A stretch of 64,000 nt of DNA. It comes from Ruminococcus sp. UBA3665 (lineage in GTDB: Bacteria; Bacillota; Clostridia; Oscillospirales; Ruminococcaceae). Numbering within the stretch: position 1 is the stretch's first letter; the number at the start of each line of letters is the position of its first letter. Where the stretch lies: the NCBI GenBank assembly GCA_002373165.1, contig DFJS01000009.1, positions 5,403 to 69,402 on the forward strand, in the 5' to 3' direction. Position numbers and translations under genes: made by a program. Shown one piece after another: positions 26,641 to 34,391 of the stretch. A model generated the notes under the pieces. It searched no databases. It had not been told where the DNA came from and saw only the letters and a list, made by a program, of their open reading frames with translations.

Positions 26641-27036
26641 ATGAAAGAAATTGTAATCGGCGAAACGGCCGAAGTCTACACAAGAGTAACAACAGATAAA
26701 TTGGCCATTGCAGTGGGGAGCGGTTCGCTGAAAGTATTTGCAACGCCGTCAATGGCCGCCCTGATGGAAGAAGCCGCCTGTGCAGCATTAAAGCCTTTTC
26801 TGGAGAATTACGAAACTTCTGTCGGCACTTCCCTGCATATCGAACACGTCACGCCTACCCCGATGGGTATGACCGTCTTTGCAGATGCCGAGGTAATCGA
26901 AGTCAGCGGCCGGGAAATCACATTCCGTGTGACAGCCCGTGACGAAGTCTGCGAAATCGGAAGCGGAATACACAAGCGTTTTATCGTAAATGCCGAAAAA
27001 TTCCAGAGCAAGACAGATACAAAAGGAATTATGTAA
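26641..27036 (+). CDS. Hot-dog fold thioesterase (FlK-like)
   Basis: This 131-residue protein of the fluoroacetyl-CoA-thioesterase-like group of hot-dog proteins has TPSMAALMEEAA near residue 35 (the long helix with its catalytic Glu), TSVGTSLHIEHVTPTPMG near 60-77, and a GSGIHKRFIV C-terminal strand. Relatives hydrolyse small acyl-CoA thioesters. In gut Firmicutes such proteins are common and rarely concern fluoroacetate, so the substrate is open. GGAG lies upstream of the ATG. Confidence 0.82.
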   Translation: MKEIVIGETAEVYTRVTTDKLAIAVGSGSLKVFATPSMAALMEEAACAALKPFLENYETSVGTSLHIEHVTPTPMGMTVFADAEVIEVSGREITFRVTARDEVCEIGSGIHKRFIVNAEKFQSKTDTKGIM

Positions 27037-27037
27037 T

Positions 27038-27556
27038 ATGAACACTCTGCCAAAAGAAATCGAACGGAAATATTTAATCCGGAAACCTGCACTTGCATTT
27101 CTGGAATCGCTGCCGGACTGCCGGTCGACGGAAATTATACAGACTTATCTGCAAAAAGATGATTCCGGTTTTGGCCGCCGTATCCGGAAAAGAGGCAAAG
27201 CAGGCAGCTGGGAATATACCTACACGCGCAAGAAGAAAATCAGTTTTGGCGAACGGATTGAACTGGAAGATAAAATTTCAGAAGCAGAATATGAAAAACT
27301 GCTGAAAGAAGCCGATTCTCAGCTTCACAGCATACACAAAATCCGCTGCTGCATTCCGTACCGGGAGCAGCTGCTGGAGATTGATCTATATGAATTCAGC
27401 GAAATCTACGCCACAGTCGAAGTCGAATTGCCGGATATCGAAACGCCCGTATTTCTGCCGGACTGGCTGGAAATACTGGAGGACGTGACGGATAAAAAAG
27501 GTTACAGCAATTTTTCGCTTTCGATAAATCTGAAATTCCCGGAGGAAACAGCATGA
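27038..27556 (+). CDS. CYTH domain protein (triphosphate tunnel family)
   Basis: This 172-residue protein shows the CYTH tunnel motif EIERKYLI at residues 7-14, IIQTYLQ near 34, FGRRIRKRG and alternating Glu/Arg/Lys residues (YTRKKK, EVELPD) that line the triphosphate tunnel. The family includes inorganic triphosphatases, thiamine triphosphatase and class IV adenylate cyclase, so a triphosphate hydrolase is most likely. The ATG at 27038 lies one base after the thioesterase stop. Its end overlaps the LRR gene by four bases. Confidence 0.88.
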   Translation: MNTLPKEIERKYLIRKPALAFLESLPDCRSTEIIQTYLQKDDSGFGRRIRKRGKAGSWEYTYTRKKKISFGERIELEDKISEAEYEKLLKEADSQLHSIHKIRCCIPYREQLLEIDLYEFSEIYATVEVELPDIETPVFLPDWLEILEDVTDKKGYSNFSLSINLKFPEETA

Positions 27557-28680
27557 ATTTACAAATTCCGGAAGGAACTACAAAAATAGAAGCAGGCGCA
27601 TTTCAGGACTGCCGGTCTCTGGATCAGATTATCATCCCGGACACGGTAACAGAAATCGGCGACAGAGCCTTTGCAGGGTGCGATTATCTGAAAGAACTCA
27701 TCATTCCGGCATCAGTAGAAAAGATTGGCCGGAATCTCTGTTCAGGATGCAGCCGTCTGGAGCGGTTCGAGATGCAGGGAACGGCACAGTTTGACATCAG
27801 CTGGCTGAACGGCTGTCTGCGTCTGGAAAATATTATTCTCTCCCAAGCATCGGGAGTCACTGTCTGGAACGGTGTAATTTATAATCAGGATTTGACAGAA
27901 CTGATTTTTGTGCCTTACAGCTTACAGCACCTGATTCTTCCGCCAACGGTAAGAGAAGCCGTAATATCAGAAAAAATAATAGAACTGAGTTTTTATGCTT
28001 TCCAGCATCTGGAAATTCAGACAAAAACGCTCCGGAAACTGCATTTTTATACAGAGCAGAAGGCATTTCATGTAATTATTCCGGATATTGAACCCTATAG
28101 TTCCGGAGGGTTTCGTTCTATTACGGATACAGATGCTGTCAGAATTCTGATTCATACAGCCGTCCGGGCATTGCAGACCGGAATATTTCCGCGGAAAGAG
28201 GACTGGCCGCAGTTTATGGAAATAAACTGGAATACGGAACTCACACTGATGGATAATTTTCTGCCGATTCTGGAACTGCGGTTCAATCTTGCCGAAATCA
28301 CAGCAGAATTATATCAGCAGGACTGGAAAGAAGTCTGCTGCCGTCAGCTGGAAGAACTGGTGGAAGATTTTCAGTATGATTCTTATCAGGAACAGTTAAA
28401 CGATGCAATGACTTCATTTTTCAGCAATCATCTGAATTATCTGTTTTGTCTGGAGCGTTTCCCGGAATGGAAAGCCGAAGTGCTGACGGAATTTATCCGC
28501 AGCAAAAGCACCGGGATTATTAAAAATATTCTGGAGCATTATGATTTTACAGAAGAAGAAACAGATTTTATGCTGAAATGTGCAAATGAACTGCAAAAAT
28601 ATGATTCCCAGCTGATTTTGATGCATTATCGGCGCGAGCGGTTCGGATATACAGAGCCTGCTGAAAAGCTGAAATTATAA
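27553..28680 (+). CDS. BspA-type leucine-rich repeat protein, cytoplasmic
   Basis: In this 375-residue protein residues 1-100 hold about four LRR_5 repeats of the Treponema/BspA type (IPEGTTKIEAGAFQDC, IPDTVTEIGDRAFAGC, IPASVEKIG). The rest is helical, with no signal peptide or wall anchor, so the protein is probably cytoplasmic. This is unlike the secreted BspA proteins usual for this repeat. The helical C-terminal half (about 230-375) was not recognised. The start overlaps the CYTH stop. Confidence 0.78.
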   Translation: MNLQIPEGTTKIEAGAFQDCRSLDQIIIPDTVTEIGDRAFAGCDYLKELIIPASVEKIGRNLCSGCSRLERFEMQGTAQFDISWLNGCLRLENIILSQASGVTVWNGVIYNQDLTELIFVPYSLQHLILPPTVREAVISEKIIELSFYAFQHLEIQTKTLRKLHFYTEQKAFHVIIPDIEPYSSGGFRSITDTDAVRILIHTAVRALQTGIFPRKEDWPQFMEINWNTELTLMDNFLPILELRFNLAEITAELYQQDWKEVCCRQLEELVEDFQYDSYQEQLNDAMTSFFSNHLNYLFCLERFPEWKAEVLTEFIRSKSTGIIKNILEHYDFTEEETDFMLKCANELQKYDSQLILMHYRRERFGYTEPAEKLKL

Positions 28681-28707
28681 TCAGATAATAAGGATAAGGA
28701 GGAAACA

Positions 28708-30090
28708 ATGTCAGAAAAAAAAGAAGGGAAATATCTTTGTGCAGATCTGATGGCAGTGCTTGGCGTGATGCTGTTGCTGGGGCTGGAATATATGAAAGCC
28801 GCCGGATTTATGGAGATGCCTGTCACTTATGACAGTGCCCTGCCGATTGCCGGAAGATGGTTTTGTTTATCCGGCGCAATGCTGTTATCGGCTTGTACAG
28901 GATATGTACTCAGTACCAAGCGGCTGTCATGGCGTTCGGTAAAGCCGCTGCTGCGGCTGATATATATTTATATTGTCAGCAGTCTGGGAGCGATGCTTAT
29001 CCGGCGTGTAATTTTCGACCAGTATGTGACCAAAGAAGAAATTATTGACATGCTGCTGGATTTTTCGGCAACAGATACAGCAAGGTTTGCCGGGATGTAT
29101 ATTATGCTGATTTTATTTGCCCCGTTTCTGAGTGCCGCATTTCATGACCTGAAAACTTATAACGCGCGGCTTGCCTTTCTGGCAGTAACAGCAGGAATCA
29201 GCACGCTTCAGCCCATGCTGATTGTATCCGGAAGATATCTGCTTCCTGCATGGTGCAAGATGCTTGCGCCGTTTGCAGGATTTATCGGCGGCGCATTCGT
29301 GCGCAGATATGCTAAAAATCTGAATCGGATTGCCTATCTGTTTCTGCTGTTGTTATTATGCGGCTTGCAGACAGCAGCAGTAGTGTATATCTGTACCGCA
29401 CGCGGAGTGCTGTATTATCCCCAGTTCGACAGCATGGCAGCTCTGCCTGTTATGATGACGGCACTGCTGACACTGAGTTTATTTCACAGCGATAAAAGAG
29501 GCGACACGCCTCTGCACAGATTTTTTTCAGGAGCTTCCGGCGGCGCAGTTGCCGCGCTGATTATCGGCGATACGGTAATTGATTTTGCGCTTCCGTCGCT
29601 GGCAGAATATTTTCCGGAACAGGAACTGCTTTTGCTGGCAGGGCTGGGAGCAGTGCCGGTTATTTTCATTCTGTGCTGTACAGCAGGCATATTCGCCCAG
29701 ATTCCTGTATTTCTGGTGCGGGCACTGTTCGGAGAAGATGCCTATGAATATGAAGACGAAGAAGAACCGGAATCCAGAAAAGCAAAAGCAAAGCCTATCC
29801 GGAAACTGGAACCGCTGAATGCTTCTGTTCCGGCTCCGGAACCTGTTCCGGAACCCCAGCCGGAACCGGAAGCAGAAACAAAATATATTCCCGTTCGGGA
29901 AGAAATTCCTGTTCCGGAAGAAAAACCTGTAGAAAAGCCTGTTCCTGTTCCGGAGCCTGTTCCGGAAACGCCCGTGATAAAGAAAGAGCCTGTTATTCCG
30001 GTCAGTCCTGTCCGGCAGGATTCTGTCGATGAACTTATTGCAATAATCACAAAGGACAGCGAATCCCACAAAGGGGAAAAGAAAGAATGA
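28708..30090 (+). CDS. Acyltransferase-3-like membrane protein with Pro/Glu repeat tail
   Basis: This 460-residue protein has about ten hydrophobic helices over residues 10-345 arranged like acyltransferase family 3, including an LSGAMLLSACTGYVL segment resembling the SGYLL region. The histidine expected in helix 1 of active members is not seen (LMAVLGVMLLLGLEYM), so activity is doubtful. A cytoplasmic tail from about 350 is rich in PEPVPEPQPEP-type Pro-Glu repeats. AAGGAGG precedes the ATG, and the 3' end overlaps ymdB by four bases. Confidence 0.6.
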   Translation: MSEKKEGKYLCADLMAVLGVMLLLGLEYMKAAGFMEMPVTYDSALPIAGRWFCLSGAMLLSACTGYVLSTKRLSWRSVKPLLRLIYIYIVSSLGAMLIRRVIFDQYVTKEEIIDMLLDFSATDTARFAGMYIMLILFAPFLSAAFHDLKTYNARLAFLAVTAGISTLQPMLIVSGRYLLPAWCKMLAPFAGFIGGAFVRRYAKNLNRIAYLFLLLLLCGLQTAAVVYICTARGVLYYPQFDSMAALPVMMTALLTLSLFHSDKRGDTPLHRFFSGASGGAVAALIIGDTVIDFALPSLAEYFPEQELLLLAGLGAVPVIFILCCTAGIFAQIPVFLVRALFGEDAYEYEDEEEPESRKAKAKPIRKLEPLNASVPAPEPVPEPQPEPEAETKYIPVREEIPVPEEKPVEKPVPVPEPVPETPVIKKEPVIPVSPVRQDSVDELIAIITKDSESHKGEKKE

Positions 30091-30851
30091 AAGTATTATT
30101 TATCGGCGATGTAGTAGGAAATATCGGCTGTCAGTTTCTGCAAAAGAAACTGCCCGGACTGAAACGGGAACACGGCATTGATCTGACAATAGTCAACGGC
30201 GAAAACTCCGCAGACGGCAACGGTATTACCAGTTATTCCGCACGGCAGATTTTTCAGGCCGGTGCAGATGTGATTACAACAGGGAATCATGCGTTTCAGC
30301 GAAAAACAGATTTAAAAATTTACGAGAACAGCTGTATCCTCCGCCCGGCAAATTACGGCGATGCCTGCCCCGGCAGAGGCCTGACTGTCTGCGATCTTGG
30401 CAGCTGCCGCATTGCCGTGCTGAATCTGTCCGGCGTGTTATTTATGGAAAATCTGGAAAATCCTTTTTCTGCGGCAGATGAAATGCTGAAAGATCTGGAG
30501 ACAAATAATATTTTTGTGGATTTTCATGCAGAAGCAACTTCTGAAAAACGTGCACTGGGCTTTTATCTTGCAGGAAAAGTAACGGCAGTATTCGGCACAC
30601 ACACGCATGTTCAGACGGCCGATGCCTGTATTCTGGCCGAACATACGGGGTATATCACAGATGCAGGCATGACCGGCGTAGAAGATTCCGTTCTGGGAAC
30701 AGATAAGCAGATTGCACTGAATCGGATGCGGCTGCACATGCCGCAAAAGTACAGAGAAGCATCCGGAAGCTGTTATTTGAACGGGGTCATAGCAGAATTT
30801 GAAAAAAAATGTGGTAAATGTACGAAAATCACTCCTCTGATTGTGCGATAA
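30087..30851 (+). CDS. ymdB: YmdB family calcineurin-like phosphodiesterase
   Basis: This 254-residue protein has the TIGR00282/YmdB signatures: FIGDVVGNIG at the N-terminus, IVNGENSADGNGI near residue 36, TTGNHAF near 68 and FGTHTHVQTAD near 170, giving the dimetal ligands. B. subtilis YmdB hydrolyses cyclic nucleotides and shapes biofilm and sporulation decisions. It is followed, as in Bacillus, by spoVS, but rny (ymdA) is not upstream here. Confidence 0.92.
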   Translation: MKVLFIGDVVGNIGCQFLQKKLPGLKREHGIDLTIVNGENSADGNGITSYSARQIFQAGADVITTGNHAFQRKTDLKIYENSCILRPANYGDACPGRGLTVCDLGSCRIAVLNLSGVLFMENLENPFSAADEMLKDLETNNIFVDFHAEATSEKRALGFYLAGKVTAVFGTHTHVQTADACILAEHTGYITDAGMTGVEDSVLGTDKQIALNRMRLHMPQKYREASGSCYLNGVIAEFEKKCGKCTKITPLIVR

Positions 30852-30873
30852 TTCACAAAATTTCAAAAAACTA

Positions 30874-30902
30874 TTGCAATTTTAGAAAGAATGTAGTATA
30901 AT
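30874..30902 (+). promoter_or_regulatory. Promoter of spoVS
   Basis: TTGCAA (30874-30879) and TATAAT (30897-30902) have a 17-bp spacer. spoVS can thus be expressed apart from the long upstream operon, with a leader of about 70 bases. Confidence 0.75.
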
Positions 30903-30980
30903 GGAATTGGAGACAAAAAATCATGTTTTCGTTCTTTCATTTATGATAATATCATTTAATTCTATGCAGGAGGTTTTTTT

Positions 30981-31241
30981 ATGGAAGTGTTAAAAGTGTC
31001 TTCCCGTTCTGTTCCCAATTCTGTGGCAGGTGCAATCGCAGGAGTAATCCGTGAAAACAAGAATGTAGAAATTCAGGCAGTTGGTGCAGGGGCAGCAAAT
31101 CAGGCCATTAAGTCCATTGCAGTAGCAAGAGGCTATCTGGCTCCGATCGGAATTGATTTGATCTGCATTCCGGCATTTACCAGCATCCAGATTGACGGCG
31201 AGGATCGCACAGCAATCAAGCTGATCTGCGAACCCAGATAA
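30981..31241 (+). CDS. spoVS: Stage V sporulation protein S (Alba-like)
   Basis: This is an 86-residue SpoVS protein, nearly invariant across Firmicutes, with VSSRSVPNSVAGAIAG, VGAGAANQAIKSIAVARGY and IPAFTSI. SpoVS is a small Alba-fold nucleic-acid-binding-like protein needed for late sporulation in Bacillus but kept in many non-spore-formers. AGGAGG lies ahead of the ATG. A terminator follows directly. Confidence 0.96.
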   Translation: MEVLKVSSRSVPNSVAGAIAGVIRENKNVEIQAVGAGAANQAIKSIAVARGYLAPIGIDLICIPAFTSIQIDGEDRTAIKLICEPR

Positions 31242-31250
31242 AAAACATAC

Positions 31251-31285
31251 AGCGGCTGTTCTGCAAAAGGAGAACGGCCGTTTTT
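31251..31285 (+). terminator. Terminator of spoVS
   Basis: CGGCTGTTCT (31253-31262) pairs with AGAACGGCCG (31271-31280), with one G-U pair, and is followed by T5. Confidence 0.85.
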
Positions 31286-31294
31286 CTGGAATAG

Positions 31295-31324
31295 AAACAG
31301 CTCTTTTCCTTGCAGGGAAAGAGC
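31295..31324. terminator. Second hairpin between spoVS and the phage block
   Basis: AAACAGCTCTTT (from 31295) pairs with AAAGAGCTGTTT (to about 31329) around a CCTTGCAGG loop region. It has T-rich ends on both strands, so it may also end minus-strand phage transcripts. Confidence 0.6.
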
Positions 31325-31423
31325 TGTTTTGGCATCTGCCGTTTTTTGGCATGTACTGTACTCATGCAGAAACAGCGGCCGGATGCTGTATGACACAGCC
31401 GTACAGCGGCTGGAATTGTAATA

Positions 31424-32353
31424 TCAGGAAAGATTATAGAAGCCATCGTGATAGCAGGATAATTTTGTCCGGAAGCCGTTCACGCCAAAATCAGCCTGTA
31501 CCCGGCAGACGGTTTGATTCTGTATCAGGCTGCCGAAAGTGATTCTGTGGCCGAGCATTTCGTTCTGAAAGCCGTCATAAACAAGATAGCTTGCTTCACA
31601 GCCTCTCCGGGAATAGAGGTTCCGGAAAGTAAGAGCATCCTGTGGGTCATGCCGGAACGAGCTGTCAAAGGCAATCTGCTTATGCCGGACGATATGAAAT
31701 GCCGCCGCCGCAGGATTTTCCTGCTGGTAGGCATTGGGATTTCCGGCAAGATCTTCCATGTGATAATGGCTGACCAGCTTTCTGGTATCAGAAACGGTGC
31801 CGTATTCCAGCACCTGTTCCGGATAGAATTCTGTCAGCGGATGGTTCTGAGGTCTGGTCAGGCAAATGTGGTTATGCTGGATATACGGGTAATGGCCTGT
31901 TAATTTATAGCCGAAGCTGACAACGCCGTCCCACATAGTATTGCCGGACTTGACAAAAATATAACCGCTGCCGGAAAGATTTTCATAAGTGATATAAGGA
32001 AATTGATAAAAGCCTGTCATCAGGGATTGAATTGTCAGGTTGCTGTGCAGACCGGGTTCAAGTTCGTTCTGAGTCAGCAGAGAGGTAAAACTTCTTGCCG
32101 AAATTCTGACAAAAGAAGCCTGCTGTTTCCGATACTGCCGGATGCTGTCGGCCAGTCCCAGAAAAATGCAGGAAGAATCAAGATAAATGCCGATTCTGTC
32201 AATAGAGGAATCCGGCAGAGTATCGGATAAAAATTCTGCGGTAACGGATTCAAAGGGAGTATAGGCCTCGCGTTCGAGCGAAAAGGCAAGACAGCGCACT
32301 TTTTTGACAAAATGGTCCCCCTGGAAGAGATAAAGATGCAGATTCTGTGTCAT
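31424..32353 (-). CDS. Phage tail hub / baseplate-like protein (XkdQ/late control D-like)
   Basis: This is a 309-residue protein, last in the phage block. Its N-terminal VRCLAFSLEREAYTPFESVTAEF resembles the first beta-barrel of gpD/XkdQ hub proteins, and later aromatic-rich segments (GDHFVKK, DGVVSFGYKLTG) fit hub domains. Hub proteins sit at the tail tip below the tape measure, so finding one without a tape measure is odd. The ATG at 32353 has CAGGAGG upstream and overlaps the previous gene by four bases. Assignment rests on remembered family resemblance and is moderate. Confidence 0.5.
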   Translation of the reverse strand: MTQNLHLYLFQGDHFVKKVRCLAFSLEREAYTPFESVTAEFLSDTLPDSSIDRIGIYLDSSCIFLGLADSIRQYRKQQASFVRISARSFTSLLTQNELEPGLHSNLTIQSLMTGFYQFPYITYENLSGSGYIFVKSGNTMWDGVVSFGYKLTGHYPYIQHNHICLTRPQNHPLTEFYPEQVLEYGTVSDTRKLVSHYHMEDLAGNPNAYQQENPAAAAFHIVRHKQIAFDSSFRHDPQDALTFRNLYSRRGCEASYLVYDGFQNEMLGHRITFGSLIQNQTVCRVQADFGVNGFRTKLSCYHDGFYNLS

Positions 32354-32739
32354 GATGCAGTTTCCTCCTGAGGAAGGACAGGATTCGAGGGACAGTAGAA
32401 TAACAGGGAAAGTTCCGGTATATCCTGCTGTTCGGCGAGGGTATAGCCGCACAGCATGGCATTCTGAAACGTGAGAGTTCCCAGAGCAATATTTTGTTTG
32501 ACAAGCAGATTTTCAGCCAGTGCAGAAATGATCTGTTCGGCAGAATAATCAGGTGAAATTCTGCCTTTTAGTTTCAGGCGCATTCCCTGCCCCCAGCATC
32601 CGGCAAGGACAAGTGCGCCGTCAGCAGCACCTGTTTCTTTCAGGGTACTGCTTCCGGAAAGCTGATAGCCGGATAGATAGATTGTGAGTGTTCCCAGTGT
32701 AACGGGAAAGCGTTTTGATTTCTGGATGATATAGCTCAT
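32350..32739 (-). CDS. Phage-block protein, possible tail component
   Basis: This is a 129-residue protein from the ATG at 32739, preceded by CAGGAGG. It is strand-rich by composition (FPVTLGTLTIYLSGYQLSGSS) with no membrane segment. Position between the 133-aa neck-like gene and the hub suggests a tail-tube or adaptor role. The family was not recognised. Both ends overlap neighbours by four bases. Confidence 0.55.
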   Translation of the reverse strand: MSYIIQKSKRFPVTLGTLTIYLSGYQLSGSSTLKETGAADGALVLAGCWGQGMRLKLKGRISPDYSAEQIISALAENLLVKQNIALGTLTFQNAMLCGYTLAEQQDIPELSLLFYCPSNPVLPQEETAS

Positions 32740-33137
32740 GCAGTTTCCTCCTGTTCGGGGAGATACAGGCCTTTCATGCGGAATACGCCGGAGCAGACAA
32801 GTTTCTGCAATTTGCTGTCTGTTCTGGGAGCCTCGCATTGCAGTTCGGTCAGGAAGCCGTCACAAAGTGCCGGAATGATGACAGAATCAAAAAAAGCAGT
32901 AAGTCTGTCAGCGGATGCCGAAGCCGGACAAAGGGCAGAAATCCGGAAACTTGCAGAAAAAGGAGAAATTCCGGAAGTTTCGCCGGGAAAACTCTGCTGA
33001 ATTTGAAAATTTTCCGGCGAAACGACAACAAACAGGGTTCTGGATTTGGCATTGACCGGAACAGCGTCAAAAGAGGGATAAATTTCGGAATAATAGGATT
33101 TGAGTGTGGTAATCAGGAGCATCAGCAGTTCGTTCAT
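32736..33137 (-). CDS. Phage-block protein, possible tail terminator/neck protein
   Basis: This is a 133-residue protein from the ATG at 33137 (AAAGGATG upstream). It starts with an amphipathic helix (MNELLMLLITTLKSYYSEI) and continues as mixed strands, a layout like tail-completion or minor capsid neck proteins. The family is not securely recognised. It is placed directly after the connector-like gene, as neck proteins usually are. Confidence 0.5.
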   Translation of the reverse strand: MNELLMLLITTLKSYYSEIYPSFDAVPVNAKSRTLFVVVSPENFQIQQSFPGETSGISPFSASFRISALCPASASADRLTAFFDSVIIPALCDGFLTELQCEAPRTDSKLQKLVCSGVFRMKGLYLPEQEETA

Positions 33138-33142
33138 GCATA

Positions 33143-33499
33143 TCATCCTTTCACGCCTGCAAAGAAGAAAGTCTGAGAATTCAGCAGATCATGGCAAAGA
33201 GCTTTATAGGAATTCACAAGCTGTTCCGCAAAGCGGATTTGCTGTTCGGCATTGGATTCTCTGGCAATCGTGCCTGCATAGGTAGCCAGAGCCTTTTCCC
33301 GTGCGCCGAACATCTGGGTATAGCGCAGATTAGCGACAGCGGCGGCAAGATAGCACAGCCGGATTTCTGTTTCATCTTCCGGGTGTTTCAGGCTTGCCTT
33401 GACTTCCTGCACAGCAGCAGTCAGCAGCGGAAGATAGGTCTGTGAGGCTTCTTCTCCGGAAAACAGCCGGAAAAGAGAATAAATCATTTGCATATTCAT
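33143..33499 (-). CDS. Phage-block protein, possible head-tail connector
   Basis: This is a 118-residue, mainly helical protein (SLKHPEDETEIRLCYLAAAVANLRY near 35-60). Size, helical content and position after the capsid/protease genes match head-tail connector proteins of the gp6/gp15 type, but no decisive motif is visible. Confidence 0.5.
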   Translation of the reverse strand: MNMQMIYSLFRLFSGEEASQTYLPLLTAAVQEVKASLKHPEDETEIRLCYLAAAVANLRYTQMFGAREKALATYAGTIARESNAEQQIRFAEQLVNSYKALCHDLLNSQTFFFAGVKG

Positions 33500-33524
33500 A
33501 GAAGAGCGTTCCTTTCAGAATAGA

Positions 33525-34331
33525 TTAATTCTGCCGGAAATCGGCAAGCTGAACGCAGGCATCTGCAAGGGAATTTTCCTGTTCGAGGAGTGATTTTTTA
33601 AACTGCACCAGTTCGTGCAGATTCATTTTTTCGGCAGCCGTGCACAAAGCTTTGGAAACCGGCATCTGAGACTGATTTCTGCACAGAGCCAGGACTTCGG
33701 AACGGGTCTGCTGTTCGAGTTCTTCCAGCAGAGCACGGAGTGCAGAATCCGGAGCGGCAGCCGGGGCATGATGAAAATATTTTGTCACTCCTGCGGCAGG
33801 CTGTGCAGGAACGGCAACGAAGCTCCATTCATAGGCATCCTGAATATCATCCAGGATAGTATAGCAGAGAGCCGCGCCGTAAAATTTGCCGGGGATATGG
33901 GCACAGGAAGCATGTGCTTTATCCGCGCCGCAGACGGAGCAGACATGACGTGCCGCGGCACAGGAAACACTGACTTCTTTTTTGATGCCGGCATCGATTT
34001 CTTTAATAAAATCAGCATTGGAATCGGTACGGATCATATAGGCATGTGCTTTGAGAGAAACAAGAGGTCTGCCGTCTTTTGTTTTTTTGTCGCCGGATTT
34101 CACCAGTTCAGTATCATAAATTCTGGCAGTCTGTCCGGCCGCTTCGGGGTTATGATCAAAAATGCCTGTTTTGCCGATGAATAATTTCTGCATCTGTTCC
34201 AGAGCTTCTTCAGAGAAGCATTCGGCATCACGGTCAATGTCATTATCGCACAGAATGACATCAAACAGATAGAGTTCTTCTTCTGTGAGTTCCCGGCGTG
34301 TAAACTGATTGATTTTTTGCAGGTTTGTCAT
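33525..34331 (-). CDS. Phage prohead protease-like / capsid-associated protein
   Basis: In this 268-residue protein the N-terminal 180 residues carry ILCDNDIDRDAECFS, LFIGKTGIFDHNP and KKEVSVSCAAA, followed by a Cys/His group (CSVCG, C..H) that may bind zinc, and DAYEWSFVAVPAQPAAGVTK. The combination of an N-terminal protease-like part and a helical C-terminus (about 195-268, scaffold-like) resembles proteins of prophages in Oscillospiraceae. Here it follows the capsid gene rather than preceding it, which is unusual. Protease activity is inferred only. Confidence 0.5.
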   Translation of the reverse strand: MTNLQKINQFTRRELTEEELYLFDVILCDNDIDRDAECFSEEALEQMQKLFIGKTGIFDHNPEAAGQTARIYDTELVKSGDKKTKDGRPLVSLKAHAYMIRTDSNADFIKEIDAGIKKEVSVSCAAARHVCSVCGADKAHASCAHIPGKFYGAALCYTILDDIQDAYEWSFVAVPAQPAAGVTKYFHHAPAAAPDSALRALLEELEQQTRSEVLALCRNQSQMPVSKALCTAAEKMNLHELVQFKKSLLEQENSLADACVQLADFRQN

Positions 34332-34391
34332 AATTAAGCAGTCATCCTTTCATGAACGGGATAGGCAGAGAGAAAAATCTCTCTGCGAAAA

